The notes under the pieces are model-generated. The model worked only from the letters and a program-made list of their open reading frames with translations, made no database searches and had not been told where the DNA came from. Positions 1 through 8,431 of a stretch of 64,000 bases of DNA are shown piece after piece. The DNA lies in the NCBI GenBank assembly GCA_029562645.1, contig JAKQUI010000077.1, forward strand, positions 186,001 through 250,000, given 5' to 3'. Within the stretch, counting starts at the first letter, position 1; the number at the start of each line of letters is the position of its first letter. A program made the translations under genes and the position numbers. This stretch comes from Spirochaetota bacterium (GTDB taxonomy: Bacteria; Spirochaetota; UBA4802; JAKQUI01).

Positions 1-857
1 AGCGTTCCGGCCGTCCGGAGTATTCGGACGAGGTGGGGGACCCCGCGGTCCCCCAGGGCGCGTGCCGACTCGATCTGGATGAGGACGCTTTCGTCTCCCA
101 GGAGCCGCTCGAGGGCGGCCGTTATCGTATCGCTGTCCGGGAAGTGCGTTGTGAGCGCCCGCAGGTTGCGGAGGCGCACCTCGGGGACCGGGTCGGTCGT
201 CGCATTGTGCAGCAGGCGCGCGGGGACGTCGATCTCCTCCGCGAGGCGCGCGCCGATCGTCCGCATGAGCTGCGCGATCTCCGCCAATGCGTCGCGGTCC
301 CGCACCGAGGCGATGCCGATGCGAGCCGTGAAGCTGCCAAAACGCAGGTAAAATGACGCCCCCGTTGCGCAGAGGCGCACCAGATCGTCGCGCAGCGGTT
401 TGTCCATGAGCGCGCGGGCGGCGTCCGAACTTTTTCCCTCCAGGAATATCCTCCGGTCGAACTCGCGATCGCCGGTCACGATGTCGTGGTCCTCATCGAC
501 GATGTTCCCGATGGTGTGGGGATACACCTCGGTGCGGATTTCTGCCACGCCGGAAATACGGAACGACCCCTTGAGGGTGAGTGTCGCAGACAGGTCGCGC
601 TCGGCGATGCTCTTTCGAGTCGGATCGAGGTCCGCGACGATGGTTATCGAGACGTCGTCGATAGAGTCGGTGATTTCCAAGGCGTCCGGTCTAATCGCAA
701 TGTTCCCCGTGAGCTGGAGGCGCGTGGCGAGCTCATTGAGGAGCCTGCGCGCTGTCCCGGACAGCGACTCGCGCTTCCGGTTTTCCCAGCGCGTGAGAAC
801 GACGATCAACGCCGCCATTATACCGAAAAAAACCAAGAGGAACACTCCGTTGTTCAT
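1..857 (-). CDS. HEAT-repeat membrane-anchored protein (3' end beyond window)
   Basis: Unrecognised protein of at least 285 residues that runs off the left edge without a stop. It begins MNNGVFLLVFF with one hydrophobic helix (about residues 4-22), followed by a basic turn (RWENRKRE), so it is probably an N-in, single-pass protein with a large soluble part. Residues about 40-210 form an alpha/beta region with no motif I can name. From about residue 217 the text turns into HEAT-like helical pairs (DPVPEVRLRNLRALTTHF; then GDESVLIQIESARALGD), a protein-binding solenoid that probably continues outside the window. A GGAGCGG ribosome site precedes the ATG. The function is unknown; a scaffold role is inference from the repeats. 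Confidence 0.72.
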   Translation of the reverse strand, partial: MNNGVFLLVFFGIMAALIVVLTRWENRKRESLSGTARRLLNELATRLQLTGNIAIRPDALEITDSIDDVSITIVADLDPTRKSIAERDLSATLTLKGSFRISGVAEIRTEVYPHTIGNIVDEDHDIVTGDREFDRRIFLEGKSSDAARALMDKPLRDDLVRLCATGASFYLRFGSFTARIGIASVRDRDALAEIAQLMRTIGARLAEEIDVPARLLHNATTDPVPEVRLRNLRALTTHFPDSDTITAALERLLGDESVLIQIESARALGDRGVPHLVRILRTAGT

Positions 858-1059
858 GGTCCGCTCCCCGAATGTGGATCAAGCTCCGCAATGACGATGA
901 CATGGTATGTCGGTGCATGCGTCATACACGCCCAGCATACTGCGCGATTTTTCGCGCGTCCACTGAAAAATGTATTGCTGCGGTGCGATATCGCCGTATA
1001 CCGTTTGCCGATTCGTGGATGATGTCGCAGCCCATATAAAAAAATCCGAAGGATTAAAG

Positions 1060-1926
1060 ATGAAATCGCGAATAGCTGGACTGCTTGCGTGTGCGCTCCT
1101 TGTCGTCTGTGGTGCCGTCGCGGGTGCGGATAGTTTCCACGACAGCCCCGTGCGGGAGGTCGTCGCCGAGGTCTGGCCCGGCTGGCTCGACGAGGAGACC
1201 ATACAGCTCAGGGTGACGGTGTCCCTGGCACGGCATGATCGGGTTGGCCCGTACGGCGGGGCGCTGATAAACGCCGTGCAGTTCGCCCAGCGCGCATCGG
1301 CGATGCTCTATGCGGACACCGTTCGCGGAGTGTATGCGGGACGGCCTCCGAAACGATCGCAGCTCGCATTCGCGGACGGGCTCGACTTTTTTATCAAAGG
1401 CGGCATGGTGATCGACGCGAAGTTCGAGGGGCCCTACCGCTGCGTCATCGTGTATCGGCAGCCGGCGCGCGGCATCGTTATCTTGCCGGGAATGGGGGCC
1501 GCGATCGCAAAAGACGCGCACCGATCCGCCGCCAAACCGCGCTTTCCCGTCGATGGCGCCATCGACTATCGCAATCCGCCGAAAAACCTCGCGACCGAGT
1601 GGTGGGATGACGACAATACGCTCCGCATCCGTGCGTGGGGCGCGCCGCGCTACTCCTCGACCAGCCGCGCCGATCGGCGCTATCATGCCGCGAATGCCGC
1701 GGAGCTCGCCGCCCAGGCGCGGGTGCTGGCGATCGTGCGGGGGATCACCGTGCGTGGCGGGCGCTTCGCGGATCCCGATTCGCGCAGCGGCACCATCGTC
1801 GAGAAGCGGTTCGACGAGAACGACACCTGCGAGATCCTCTACGAGGTGAAGCGAAAGGGCCTGCGGAAGCGCATCGAGGCCGATCTCGTCGGGAGGCCCG
1901 CCGACGCAAAGCCGGGCCAAATGTAG
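1060..1926 (+). CDS. secreted protein with two tandem copies of a C-x-x-x-YEV domain
   Basis: Secreted protein of 288 residues with no known function. The signal peptide is residues 1-24 (MKSRIAGLLACALLVVC, then GAVAGA/DS). The start at 1060 is preferred because AAGGA lies just upstream and the longer upstream frame has no signal sequence. The C-terminal half (about 178-285) carries the pattern EWWDDDNTLRIRAWGAP followed by DTCEILYEVKRKGLRKRIE, which is shared with three other proteins in this window (4225-5829, 31662-32120, 32210-32653). The N-terminal half (about 28-150) looks like a diverged copy: GWLDEETIQLRV, an Ala-rich helix (QFAQRASAMLYA), then YRCVIVYRQPARG. The overall plan recalls LPP20/FlgT-N-like periplasmic folds, but that link is inference. 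Confidence 0.75.
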   Translation: MKSRIAGLLACALLVVCGAVAGADSFHDSPVREVVAEVWPGWLDEETIQLRVTVSLARHDRVGPYGGALINAVQFAQRASAMLYADTVRGVYAGRPPKRSQLAFADGLDFFIKGGMVIDAKFEGPYRCVIVYRQPARGIVILPGMGAAIAKDAHRSAAKPRFPVDGAIDYRNPPKNLATEWWDDDNTLRIRAWGAPRYSSTSRADRRYHAANAAELAAQARVLAIVRGITVRGGRFADPDSRSGTIVEKRFDENDTCEILYEVKRKGLRKRIEADLVGRPADAKPGQM

Positions 1927-2019
1927 CATCGGTGTCTGTGTCGGCGAGGTAATGCGTTCGCGAACCATATCGCGACTATCACCTGTGTGAACCCGAATTT
2001 TCGCAGCGAGACCTGAATT

Positions 2020-2652
2020 ATGAAACACGAACAGCTCGTCTTCGAGGCGCTCTCGTACTACCGCTATCGCGGCATCGATGCGAACACTCTACGCGGGTTC
2101 TTGGGCGTTCACGAGGATCGAAAGCACACGATCACAAATGATCGGCGCGCTCTCGACCGGTTCGAGCGCGAGGGACTGCTCTATCGGGTCGGCCGCAAAT
2201 GGTTTCTAACGGGGCCCGGTCTCGCGCGGTCGCGCGGTCGCGCCTATGAGCCCGAATGGCAGCCGGAGGACTCCTGGGTCCTGCTGGCGCTTCTGTATGC
2301 CGACGATTCGCGCCCCTGCCCGCTGGTCGATCTCATCTCTATCGCCGATTATATGAACCACTCGGTCCTCACCCGCGAGGAGGCGCACGGCGCGATCAAC
2401 CGTCTCGTCGCGGGGAAACTGATCTCCGTGCGAGCGGGGGCGTTTGTCCCGAGTGCGGCCGCACGAGCGATGATGAAAAAGATCGAAGCGACGTGCGGAA
2501 AGTACGTGCACGGGCATCTGCAGGGGCTCGCGCGGATGCTCGTGTGTCCGTGCTGCGGCGTCAAATTGAAGCGCGTCACTTGGCGCTACCGGATCGACGA
2601 GGCGGACATGAAACGGGCCGTTGCGGACTATCTGCGGCGAATGAAAGGGTGA
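2020..2652 (+). CDS. double winged-helix protein with C-terminal Cys pair
   Basis: A 210-residue soluble protein I do not recognise by name. Residues about 5-70 read as a winged helix (LRGFLGVHEDRKHTITNDRRALDRFEREGLLYRVG, with a turn KWFLTGPG), and residues about 85-145 as a second one (YMNHSVLTREEAHGAINRLVAGKLISVRAGAFVPS). Near residue 173 the motif CPCCGV could bind a metal. Two winged helices suggest a DNA-binding or transcription-linked protein, but no family assignment is possible by eye. It follows the previous gene by about 93 bases on the same strand and has a weak ribosome site. Confidence 0.7.
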   Translation: MKHEQLVFEALSYYRYRGIDANTLRGFLGVHEDRKHTITNDRRALDRFEREGLLYRVGRKWFLTGPGLARSRGRAYEPEWQPEDSWVLLALLYADDSRPCPLVDLISIADYMNHSVLTREEAHGAINRLVAGKLISVRAGAFVPSAAARAMMKKIEATCGKYVHGHLQGLARMLVCPCCGVKLKRVTWRYRIDEADMKRAVADYLRRMKG

Positions 2653-2731
2653 TGGTGATCCGGACAATAGTGTTGCGCCACGCGAGGAAGGAGCGGTTCG
2701 GTTACGGCGTCTCGCTACCTCGCGATGGCGT

Positions 2732-3193
2732 TCACTGGCAGTTCACGAAACGAACGCTCGCGGTGAACGCGCTCTTGCGCGCGCCCAGTGGGACGACGCA
2801 CTCGGCGAAGAGATGGCCGTCGGCCGCGCGGTAGTCGTCGGACGAGACGACGCTGGTGAAGAAGACGTCGGCCTGGAACTTCGAGCACATCTCGCGCGTG
2901 ACGACGGCGGCCTGGCAGGAGCCGTCTGGTTGGCAGGTCGAGGGGATGGACACCGCGAGGTACACGCCGCGGAACGCGTCCTTGACGATCTTCACGGCGA
3001 TGTTCGGGTTCTTCGTGCTGCGAAGATAGGCGCCCACCAGCCGCTCGCGGTCGGCGGTCGAGCAGGTGTCGATGGGCGCGGACCAGTCGCCGAGCGCCGG
3101 TCCCGTCGCGGCGGCGGTTCCGCTGATCTTCGTGCAGGCCACGGTCGTGGCGATCATCATCAACATGGTGATGGGAATGATTCGTATTGCCAT
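2732..3193 (-). CDS. small secreted lipoprotein, unknown
   Basis: A 153-residue predicted lipoprotein. The start at 3193 gives a classic signal (MAIRIIPITMLMMIATTVAC) ending in a lipobox with Cys20, and GGAGGA lies just upstream; the frame is open further upstream but that part is Arg/Pro-rich and unlikely to be translated. The mature part has five further cysteines (DTCSTAD, STCQPDGSC, REMCSK, FAECVV, VNCQ), which suggests disulfides in the periplasm or at the surface. No family recognised. It is divergent from the ankyrin lipoprotein that starts at 3342. Confidence 0.72.
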   Translation of the reverse strand: MAIRIIPITMLMMIATTVACTKISGTAAATGPALGDWSAPIDTCSTADRERLVGAYLRSTKNPNIAVKIVKDAFRGVYLAVSIPSTCQPDGSCQAAVVTREMCSKFQADVFFTSVVSSDDYRAADGHLFAECVVPLGARKSAFTASVRFVNCQ

Positions 3194-3341
3194 TGGCGTC
3201 CTCCCCGGGCGCGTCGGTGCGCCACGTACGCTGCCATGCCGCGCATGATCTGTCAATGATGTATTTCCGGTCGGCGATTCCCGCTTGACATTTTATTTTC
3301 TTCGCACAAGCATACGCGATCATACAAAGGAAGGGCCTGCC

Positions 3342-4220
3342 ATGAAAGGATATCCATTACTTGTCGCGGCCATCGCGCTCTGCGCGGTGGTGTCGTCGTG
3401 CACGCGTGATTCCGGCGTCGAACGCATGAAGGCGGCGATTGACGCCGGGAATCTGGCCGGCGTCGAGAAGTGCGTTGCGGATGGGCTCGAGGTGAACGCG
3501 AACCTGGGCGGGGGGGCCACGCCGCTCCATCTCGCGGCATTGCGGGGGAGCGCGCCCATCGCGGCCTTCCTCATCGGCAAAGGCGCGAAGGTCGATGCCG
3601 CCGACGAGATGGGGTTTGCGCCGCTCCACCACGCGGCCGCAACCGGGAGCGCCGATGTGGTCAAGCTGTTGCTTGCCAAGGGCGCGAACGTGAAGCTCGT
3701 GAACAAGCTCGGCGAGAACGCCCTCTCCATGCTGGCGGGCGGCTCCGGAGAAAAGTTTCTCGCGATTGCGCGCATCCTCGTCGACGCGAGAATCCCGCTC
3801 GATCCGCAGAGCGCCCAGGGCGGCGCGACGCCGCTCATCGTCGCCGCGACGCACGGGAACATGGACCTCGTGAAGCTGCTCCTGGTGAAGGGCGCCGATC
3901 CGTCGATCAAGAACGCCGAGGGGAAGACCGCGCTCGCGCTGCTCAGGGGCGTCAACAATCCGGGCGTCCTGGCGCAGTTCCAGCGCCTGCTCGACGCGCG
4001 GCTCATCGAGGCGATCCTGAATGGCGACGCGCCGCGCGTGAAATCGTCCCTTGCCGCGGGCGCCAATCCCAACGCGAAGACGGGCATCATGAGCGAATGG
4101 GCGAGCCAGACCAACCTGAGCAATATCCCGGGGCGGAACCTCTCGGTGCTGCAGTTCGCCGAGGAGCAGAAGAACCCCGAGATCATCGACATGCTGCAGG
4201 CCGCCGGCGCGAAGGAATAA
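3342..4220 (+). CDS. ankyrin-repeat lipoprotein
   Basis: A 292-residue predicted lipoprotein with ankyrin repeats. The signal peptide MKGYPLLVAAIALCAVVSSC gives an acylated Cys20. At least five ankyrin repeats follow between about residues 28 and 200, with the usual TPLHLAALRGSAPIAAFLIGKG and PLHHAAATGSADVVKLLLAKGAN pattern; the C-terminal part (about 220-292) is a more degenerate continuation ending MLQAAGAKE. The start is chosen on AAAGGAAGG upstream. Ankyrin repeats bind proteins, and an extracytoplasmic lipid-anchored form suggests an envelope scaffold or inhibitor. Only 4 bases separate it from the next gene (4225), so the two are co-transcribed. A second ankyrin protein lies at 7373-8431. 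Confidence 0.85.
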   Translation: MKGYPLLVAAIALCAVVSSCTRDSGVERMKAAIDAGNLAGVEKCVADGLEVNANLGGGATPLHLAALRGSAPIAAFLIGKGAKVDAADEMGFAPLHHAAATGSADVVKLLLAKGANVKLVNKLGENALSMLAGGSGEKFLAIARILVDARIPLDPQSAQGGATPLIVAATHGNMDLVKLLLVKGADPSIKNAEGKTALALLRGVNNPGVLAQFQRLLDARLIEAILNGDAPRVKSSLAAGANPNAKTGIMSEWASQTNLSNIPGRNLSVLQFAEEQKNPEIIDMLQAAGAKE

Positions 4221-4224
4221 TCCG

Positions 4225-5829
4225 ATGAAACGATATGTCGGCCTGATGACGCTCGCCTCGCTCGTGCTCACCGTGCAGGTCGCCCGTGCCGGGTTCTTCG
4301 GGGAGGACCTTTCCGATTACACGCGCTACGTGCCGTTTGCGCAGGGGGAATCGCTGATCGTCTTCTCGATGCAGGGCAAACCGTGGATCACGCTCGCCGA
4401 CGAGATTGAGATGAAACAACTGGTGCTGGGCGCGATTGCGCTGCCGGGCCTTCCGGCGGACAAGGGGGGCGAACTCGACGCGATGAAGCGGGAGTTCGCG
4501 CGCATGTATGATTCGGCCCGGGCCGTGGGGATGGATTTCTTCCGTGAGACGGCCGTCTTCGTGCACACCGGGAAGAAGGAGCAGCTCAATCCCTATGATG
4601 CCTTCGCGCGTTACATCGTCGTCGTGCGCGTGAATATGAAATGGAAGCCGACGGGCGACGACGCCGTCATGAAGCAGGCGGCGGAGCTTTTTAAGACGAT
4701 ACAGAACATCCCCGAGACCAGCCCCGTGCCGCTGCTGGGCTCCTTCGCCGTGCGCTTCGGCGATTTCATCGTGCTGGGGGACAATCAGTCGATCGCCGAC
4801 TACCTGGCGCGAAGAAAAGAAAAGCGGACGAATGACGATCCCGCCGTGAAGAGGGTGAACGCCGCCATCGGCCCCGCCGCGTTTTTCCATTGGTCCACGA
4901 AGAATCCCCACGGCCTCACGCCGATGATGGAGGGGATGATGAAGAACAACACGCGCCGGGCCCAGCAATACCACGAGATGCGGAAGCTGCATCTCGACCT
5001 CATGAACAAATTCGCCGAGCCGGGCGCGGCCTACACGATCGAGGACGTCGATCATATCCAGAAGTGCATCAATCACGTCGAGGAGCGCGTCGATATCTCG
5101 GGGGGGCTGCGCGTGACGGTGGTCGTCAGGGGCTCGATCAACCGCTACGTGCCGCTGCTGCGGCGGATGGCCACGAGCCCGGACTACCTTCGCCTGGTGA
5201 TGGGGCCCATGAACGCCTCCCTGGGGACCGACCTCACGCCGGAGGAGGTCGAGTATTCGGCCGATGTCGATTCGGACTACACCGATTTCACCATGACGGG
5301 ACGCATGGGCATCAAGCGCGAGGTCGTGAAGCGGCTCATGGCGCGACAGGTGCAGAACGCCATCGCGGCATTCGTCATGGGACATTCGCAGAGCTCGCGG
5401 ATGCTCGTGCGGCCGAAGAAGCCCGACGGCGCCGCTCACGATAACAAAACGGCGGAAACGGACCGTACGCCCGCTGATCCGGGCGCCGGATTCATCGAGA
5501 GCGGATGGGTCGATGACGACAACTACCGGGTGCTGGCGGCCGGTTCGCCGAAGGCGGGCCTGACCAATGCGGTTCAGCGGCGGCTGTCCGCGCGCTCGAA
5601 CGCGCTTGCCGCCGCGCATAAAAAGGCGCTGCACGAATTCCGCGTTATGCGCTTCAGGAATCCAAACCTGCAGGCCCGTGCGTCGGAAGCGGCGATCGCG
5701 AAAGAGTTTGGCGGTCTGGCGCGCGCCGGCGTCATCGTGCGCGAGCGCTATCAGGACGACGGCGGCTGCGACCTGGTGCTGCAGGTGAGCGCGCCGGGAC
5801 TGCGGCGGAAGGTGACGGAAGGGAAGTAG
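4225..5829 (+). CDS. large secreted protein ending in the C-x-x-x-YEV-type domain
   Basis: A 534-residue secreted protein. Residues 1-22 are a signal peptide (MKRYVGLMTLASLVLTVQVARA/G). Residues about 25-400 form a large region I cannot assign. A Lys/Asp-rich linker (about 400-420) leads to a C-terminal module (about 422-534): SGWVDDDNYRVLAAGSPKAG, LTNAVQRRLSARSNALAAAHK, AIAKEFGGLARAGVIVRERY, then GGCDLVLQVSAPGLRRKVTE. This module is nearly the same as the whole mature part of the lipoprotein at 32210-32653. The gene sits 4 bases after the ankyrin lipoprotein with AAGGA before the ATG, so they form a two-gene operon of secreted proteins. Confidence 0.8.
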   Translation: MKRYVGLMTLASLVLTVQVARAGFFGEDLSDYTRYVPFAQGESLIVFSMQGKPWITLADEIEMKQLVLGAIALPGLPADKGGELDAMKREFARMYDSARAVGMDFFRETAVFVHTGKKEQLNPYDAFARYIVVVRVNMKWKPTGDDAVMKQAAELFKTIQNIPETSPVPLLGSFAVRFGDFIVLGDNQSIADYLARRKEKRTNDDPAVKRVNAAIGPAAFFHWSTKNPHGLTPMMEGMMKNNTRRAQQYHEMRKLHLDLMNKFAEPGAAYTIEDVDHIQKCINHVEERVDISGGLRVTVVVRGSINRYVPLLRRMATSPDYLRLVMGPMNASLGTDLTPEEVEYSADVDSDYTDFTMTGRMGIKREVVKRLMARQVQNAIAAFVMGHSQSSRMLVRPKKPDGAAHDNKTAETDRTPADPGAGFIESGWVDDDNYRVLAAGSPKAGLTNAVQRRLSARSNALAAAHKKALHEFRVMRFRNPNLQARASEAAIAKEFGGLARAGVIVRERYQDDGGCDLVLQVSAPGLRRKVTEGK

Positions 5830-5906
5830 CGCAGCGGTCTGCATCAGGTGACCGCTGATGCGGAAGAATTAATTCTATACTTGTTCTGTACCACATGGTG
5901 GGAGCG

Positions 5907-6734
5907 ATGAACAAAATGCCGCAGGACACCAAGAAGGTGTTCATGAAAAAGGGCTCCTGCTCGCAGGCCCTGTGCTTTTTGATGAACCGTGATTTCGGCT
6001 GCCACACGGATGCCGGCGAGAAGGCCGCCGATCCGTTCGCCGGGGGTCTGCTGATGCGGGGACACCAGTGCGGCATGCTCTGGGGCTCGTCGCTCGCGGT
6101 GGGCGGGGAGTGCCATCGACGGTTTCCCGACAGCGGCCGCGCGACCGCCGTCGCCATCGCGACGACCGGACGGCTCGTCGATTCCTATGCGCAGCGGGCG
6201 GGCAGCGTGAACTGCCGCGACGTCTGCGGGCACGACTTCACCAAGAAGACGCACCTCGCGATCTTCATGATCAAGTTCATCCTCCATATCAACCGCTACT
6301 GCCTGGATCTCGCGGAGCAATGGTTCCCGGAGGCGGTCCGTGCCGCCGCCGAGGGGCTGTCGACCGCGCCGACGTATTCGCTCCCGCCCATGAGTTGCGC
6401 ATCCGTTGTCGCGAAACGGATGGGGGCTTCCGACGAGGAGGCGGTGATGGTGGCCGGATTCGCCGGCGGGCTTGGCCTGAGCGGCAATGGTTGCGGCGCG
6501 CTGGCCGCCGCGGTGTGGATGAAGACCCTCGGATGGAGCAAACAAAATCCCGGGAAATCCGCCTACAATAATCCCGCAGCGAAATCGACCCTGCAGGCGT
6601 TCATGGACGCGAACGGTTCGCGTTTTATCTGCCGGGAACTGTGCGGGAGGACGTTCGCGTCGGTAGACGATCACGCGAAGTTTCTGCAGGCGGGCGGGTG
6701 TCGGGATGTGATCGAGTCGCTTGCGAGAACGTGA
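5907..6734 (+). CDS. C_GCAxxG_C_C-family redox protein, two-part
   Basis: A protein of about 275 residues of the C_GCAxxG_C_C type, a putative redox-active cysteine family. The N-terminal part has CSQALCFLMNRDFGCHTD, then PFAGGLLMRGHQCGMLWG and later NCRDVCGHDF. The C-terminal part repeats the layout: PPMSCASVVAKRMG, GFAGGLGLSGNGCGALAAA, then FICRELCGRTF. Each half thus has a lone Cys, a G-x-x-CG core and a CxxxC pair, consistent with an internal duplication. Electron transfer or metal binding is plausible but unproven for this family. The start is ambiguous: an ATG at 5895 is in frame, but GGGAG precedes only the one at 5907. Confidence 0.78.
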   Translation: MNKMPQDTKKVFMKKGSCSQALCFLMNRDFGCHTDAGEKAADPFAGGLLMRGHQCGMLWGSSLAVGGECHRRFPDSGRATAVAIATTGRLVDSYAQRAGSVNCRDVCGHDFTKKTHLAIFMIKFILHINRYCLDLAEQWFPEAVRAAAEGLSTAPTYSLPPMSCASVVAKRMGASDEEAVMVAGFAGGLGLSGNGCGALAAAVWMKTLGWSKQNPGKSAYNNPAAKSTLQAFMDANGSRFICRELCGRTFASVDDHAKFLQAGGCRDVIESLART

Positions 6735-6775
6735 AGTGTTACAATCGAGTGCGTATACAATAAGGCGCGATCCCC

Positions 6776-7267
6776 CTACTGCTGCTCCTTGATGATCTTG
6801 AAGGTGATGCGGCGCTGCCGGCGGTCGCGCGCGTCCACGCCCTCGATGAGATCGGTCGATCCCACGCCCTTGAAGGTCATTTGCGGCGAGGTGATTCCCT
6901 TGCCGCGGAGATACTGCCAGGCCGCCATCGCGCGCTCGGTGGACCAGTAGACGTTCCCCCGCTTGTCGCTGGTCACGTCCTCGGGGCCGCTCGCGTCGGC
7001 GTGGCCCGTGATTTGCAGAACATAGCCCTTTGGCAACTTCGCGATCGCGTCCCTGATGATCGGGTAAACGCCCTCTCCCCACTTCGCGATCTCCTTTTTC
7101 TCGAGCGCGACGCTCTTGTATTCGAAGGTGACCACGCTCACCTTCGCGAGCTCGGCGTTGATCTCCTGCACGGTGAGCGCGGCCGGATCGGGCGGGTTCT
7201 CCTTTCTCTTGGCCGAACAGGCGACAATGAAAACGAGCAGTGTGGCGATTATCGCGATATTCCTCAT
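6776..7267 (-). CDS. OmpA-family peptidoglycan-associated lipoprotein
   Basis: A 163-residue lipoprotein with an OmpA C-terminal domain. The signal (MRNIAIIATLLVFIVAC) places the lipid anchor on Cys17. Residues about 50-163 carry the OmpA signature: GYVLQITGHADASGPED, STERAMAAWQYLRGKGI and the closing RRQRRITFKI, the part that grips peptidoglycan. GGAGG lies upstream of the ATG; the frame is open upstream to 7354, but that lacks a signal. It is the last gene of a five-gene minus-strand run (12624 to 6776) and follows the ankyrin gene by about 105 bases, so it may also have its own promoter. It likely tethers the outer membrane to the cell wall. Confidence 0.9.
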   Translation of the reverse strand: MRNIAIIATLLVFIVACSAKRKENPPDPAALTVQEINAELAKVSVVTFEYKSVALEKKEIAKWGEGVYPIIRDAIAKLPKGYVLQITGHADASGPEDVTSDKRGNVYWSTERAMAAWQYLRGKGITSPQMTFKGVGSTDLIEGVDARDRRQRRITFKIIKEQQ

Positions 7268-7372
7268 CGAATTTCCTCCGCTTGAAACGTGATCTCTCTC
7301 TGGGGACGTGGACCAAACGACGGTATCCAATACGGATGTTTCGGGATTTGTCAAGTGAATGTGCGCGGGGTG

Positions 7373-8431
7373 TTATTTCTTCGCTCCCGCCTTCACGAGC
7401 AGCTCGGCCATCTCTGTGAAACCGTCCTTTTTCGACAGAGAGAGCGGGGTCGACCCGTTATCGGCCTGCGCCGAGGGGCTGGCCTTTTTCCGCAGCAATT
7501 GCTCCGCCGCCCTGAGCTTGAAGGGACGGCTGCCCGATCCGGATATCAGATGCATGAGCGCGGTGTTCCCGTTCATGTCGCGCGCCTTGACGTCGGCGCC
7601 GCGCGAAAGGAGCATGTCCATGATCTGCTCGCGGGCGTCATGGCAGGCCATCATGAGCGGGGTGCGCCCGGTCTTGTCGCGCGCGTTCACATCTGCGTTT
7701 TTCTGGATCAGGATCCCGATGACGTCCGGGCGGTCGTTCGCGGTCGCATGAAAGAGGGCGCTCTGCCATTTTTCGTCGCGGGCGTTGATATCGGCTCCGC
7801 GCTCGAGCAGGAGCTTCAAAAGGTCCACCTGGTTCCGCTCGGCGGCGATGATCAGGGGCGTCGCGCTCCCCTTCGTGCCGCGCGCATTGATGTTGACGCC
7901 GGCGTCCAGGAGCATTTTCACCGCAACGACGTTGCCCGCGACGGATGCGTCGATGAGCTCCTTCTCGCGACGTTCCGCCTCAAGATAGTCGAAGGCCCCG
8001 GCTTTCGTGAGGATCGTCACGACCTCGGCGCGCTTCTTGCGTTGCGCCCACATGAGGGCCGAAAAGCCGTTGCGGTCCATCAGGTTCAGGTCCACGTTGC
8101 TTTCCACGATGCGCTGCACCGCCTCGACCTTCCCCGCCATGGCCGCGTACATCAGCACGGTCATGCCCGTGCGGTCGCGCGCGTTGAGGTTCGCCCCGCG
8201 CGCGATGAGGAGATTTATCACGGGGACGGCGCCGCTCAGGGCCGCGTGGTGCAGTGGGGATGCGCCCTCGGCGTCCGGAGCATTCACGCCCACCCCGGCG
8301 TCGAGCAGCTTCTCGACGCGCCCCACGCTGCCGTCGCGGATCGCGTCGATGAGCGACGCGGTCGAGAGCGGCGGGGCGGCCGCCGTGAGGCTCGCGAGCG
8401 TGATGATGATGAACGACAGTCGTATCGTCAT
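7373..8431 (-). CDS. secreted ankyrin-repeat protein
   Basis: A 352-residue protein with a signal peptide (MTIRLSFIIITLASLTAAAP) and about nine ankyrin repeats filling residues 25-350, for example SPLHHAALSGAVPVINLLIARG, TVLMYAAMAGKVEAVQRIVES, TPLIIAAERNQVDLLKLLLERG and TPLMMACHDAREQIMDMLLSRG. No lipobox is visible, unlike the ankyrin lipoprotein at 3342. It starts with an ATGA overlap on the stop codon of the 699-residue membrane protein (8428), which implies translational coupling and a shared job in the envelope. A protein-protein interaction role is known for the fold; the partner is unknown. Confidence 0.88.
   Translation of the reverse strand: MTIRLSFIIITLASLTAAAPPLSTASLIDAIRDGSVGRVEKLLDAGVGVNAPDAEGASPLHHAALSGAVPVINLLIARGANLNARDRTGMTVLMYAAMAGKVEAVQRIVESNVDLNLMDRNGFSALMWAQRKKRAEVVTILTKAGAFDYLEAERREKELIDASVAGNVVAVKMLLDAGVNINARGTKGSATPLIIAAERNQVDLLKLLLERGADINARDEKWQSALFHATANDRPDVIGILIQKNADVNARDKTGRTPLMMACHDAREQIMDMLLSRGADVKARDMNGNTALMHLISGSGSRPFKLRAAEQLLRKKASPSAQADNGSTPLSLSKKDGFTEMAELLVKAGAKK

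Noticed and set aside
400-1022. Plus-strand frames at the left end
   Set aside because: Ser/Arg-rich shadows of the real minus-strand HEAT-repeat gene (1-857).
3251-3313. Two TTGACA boxes in opposite directions between the lipoprotein at 2732 and the ankyrin lipoprotein at 3342
   Set aside because: Each is a perfect -35 but I could find no acceptable -10 at 16-18 bases, so I do not list them as promoters.
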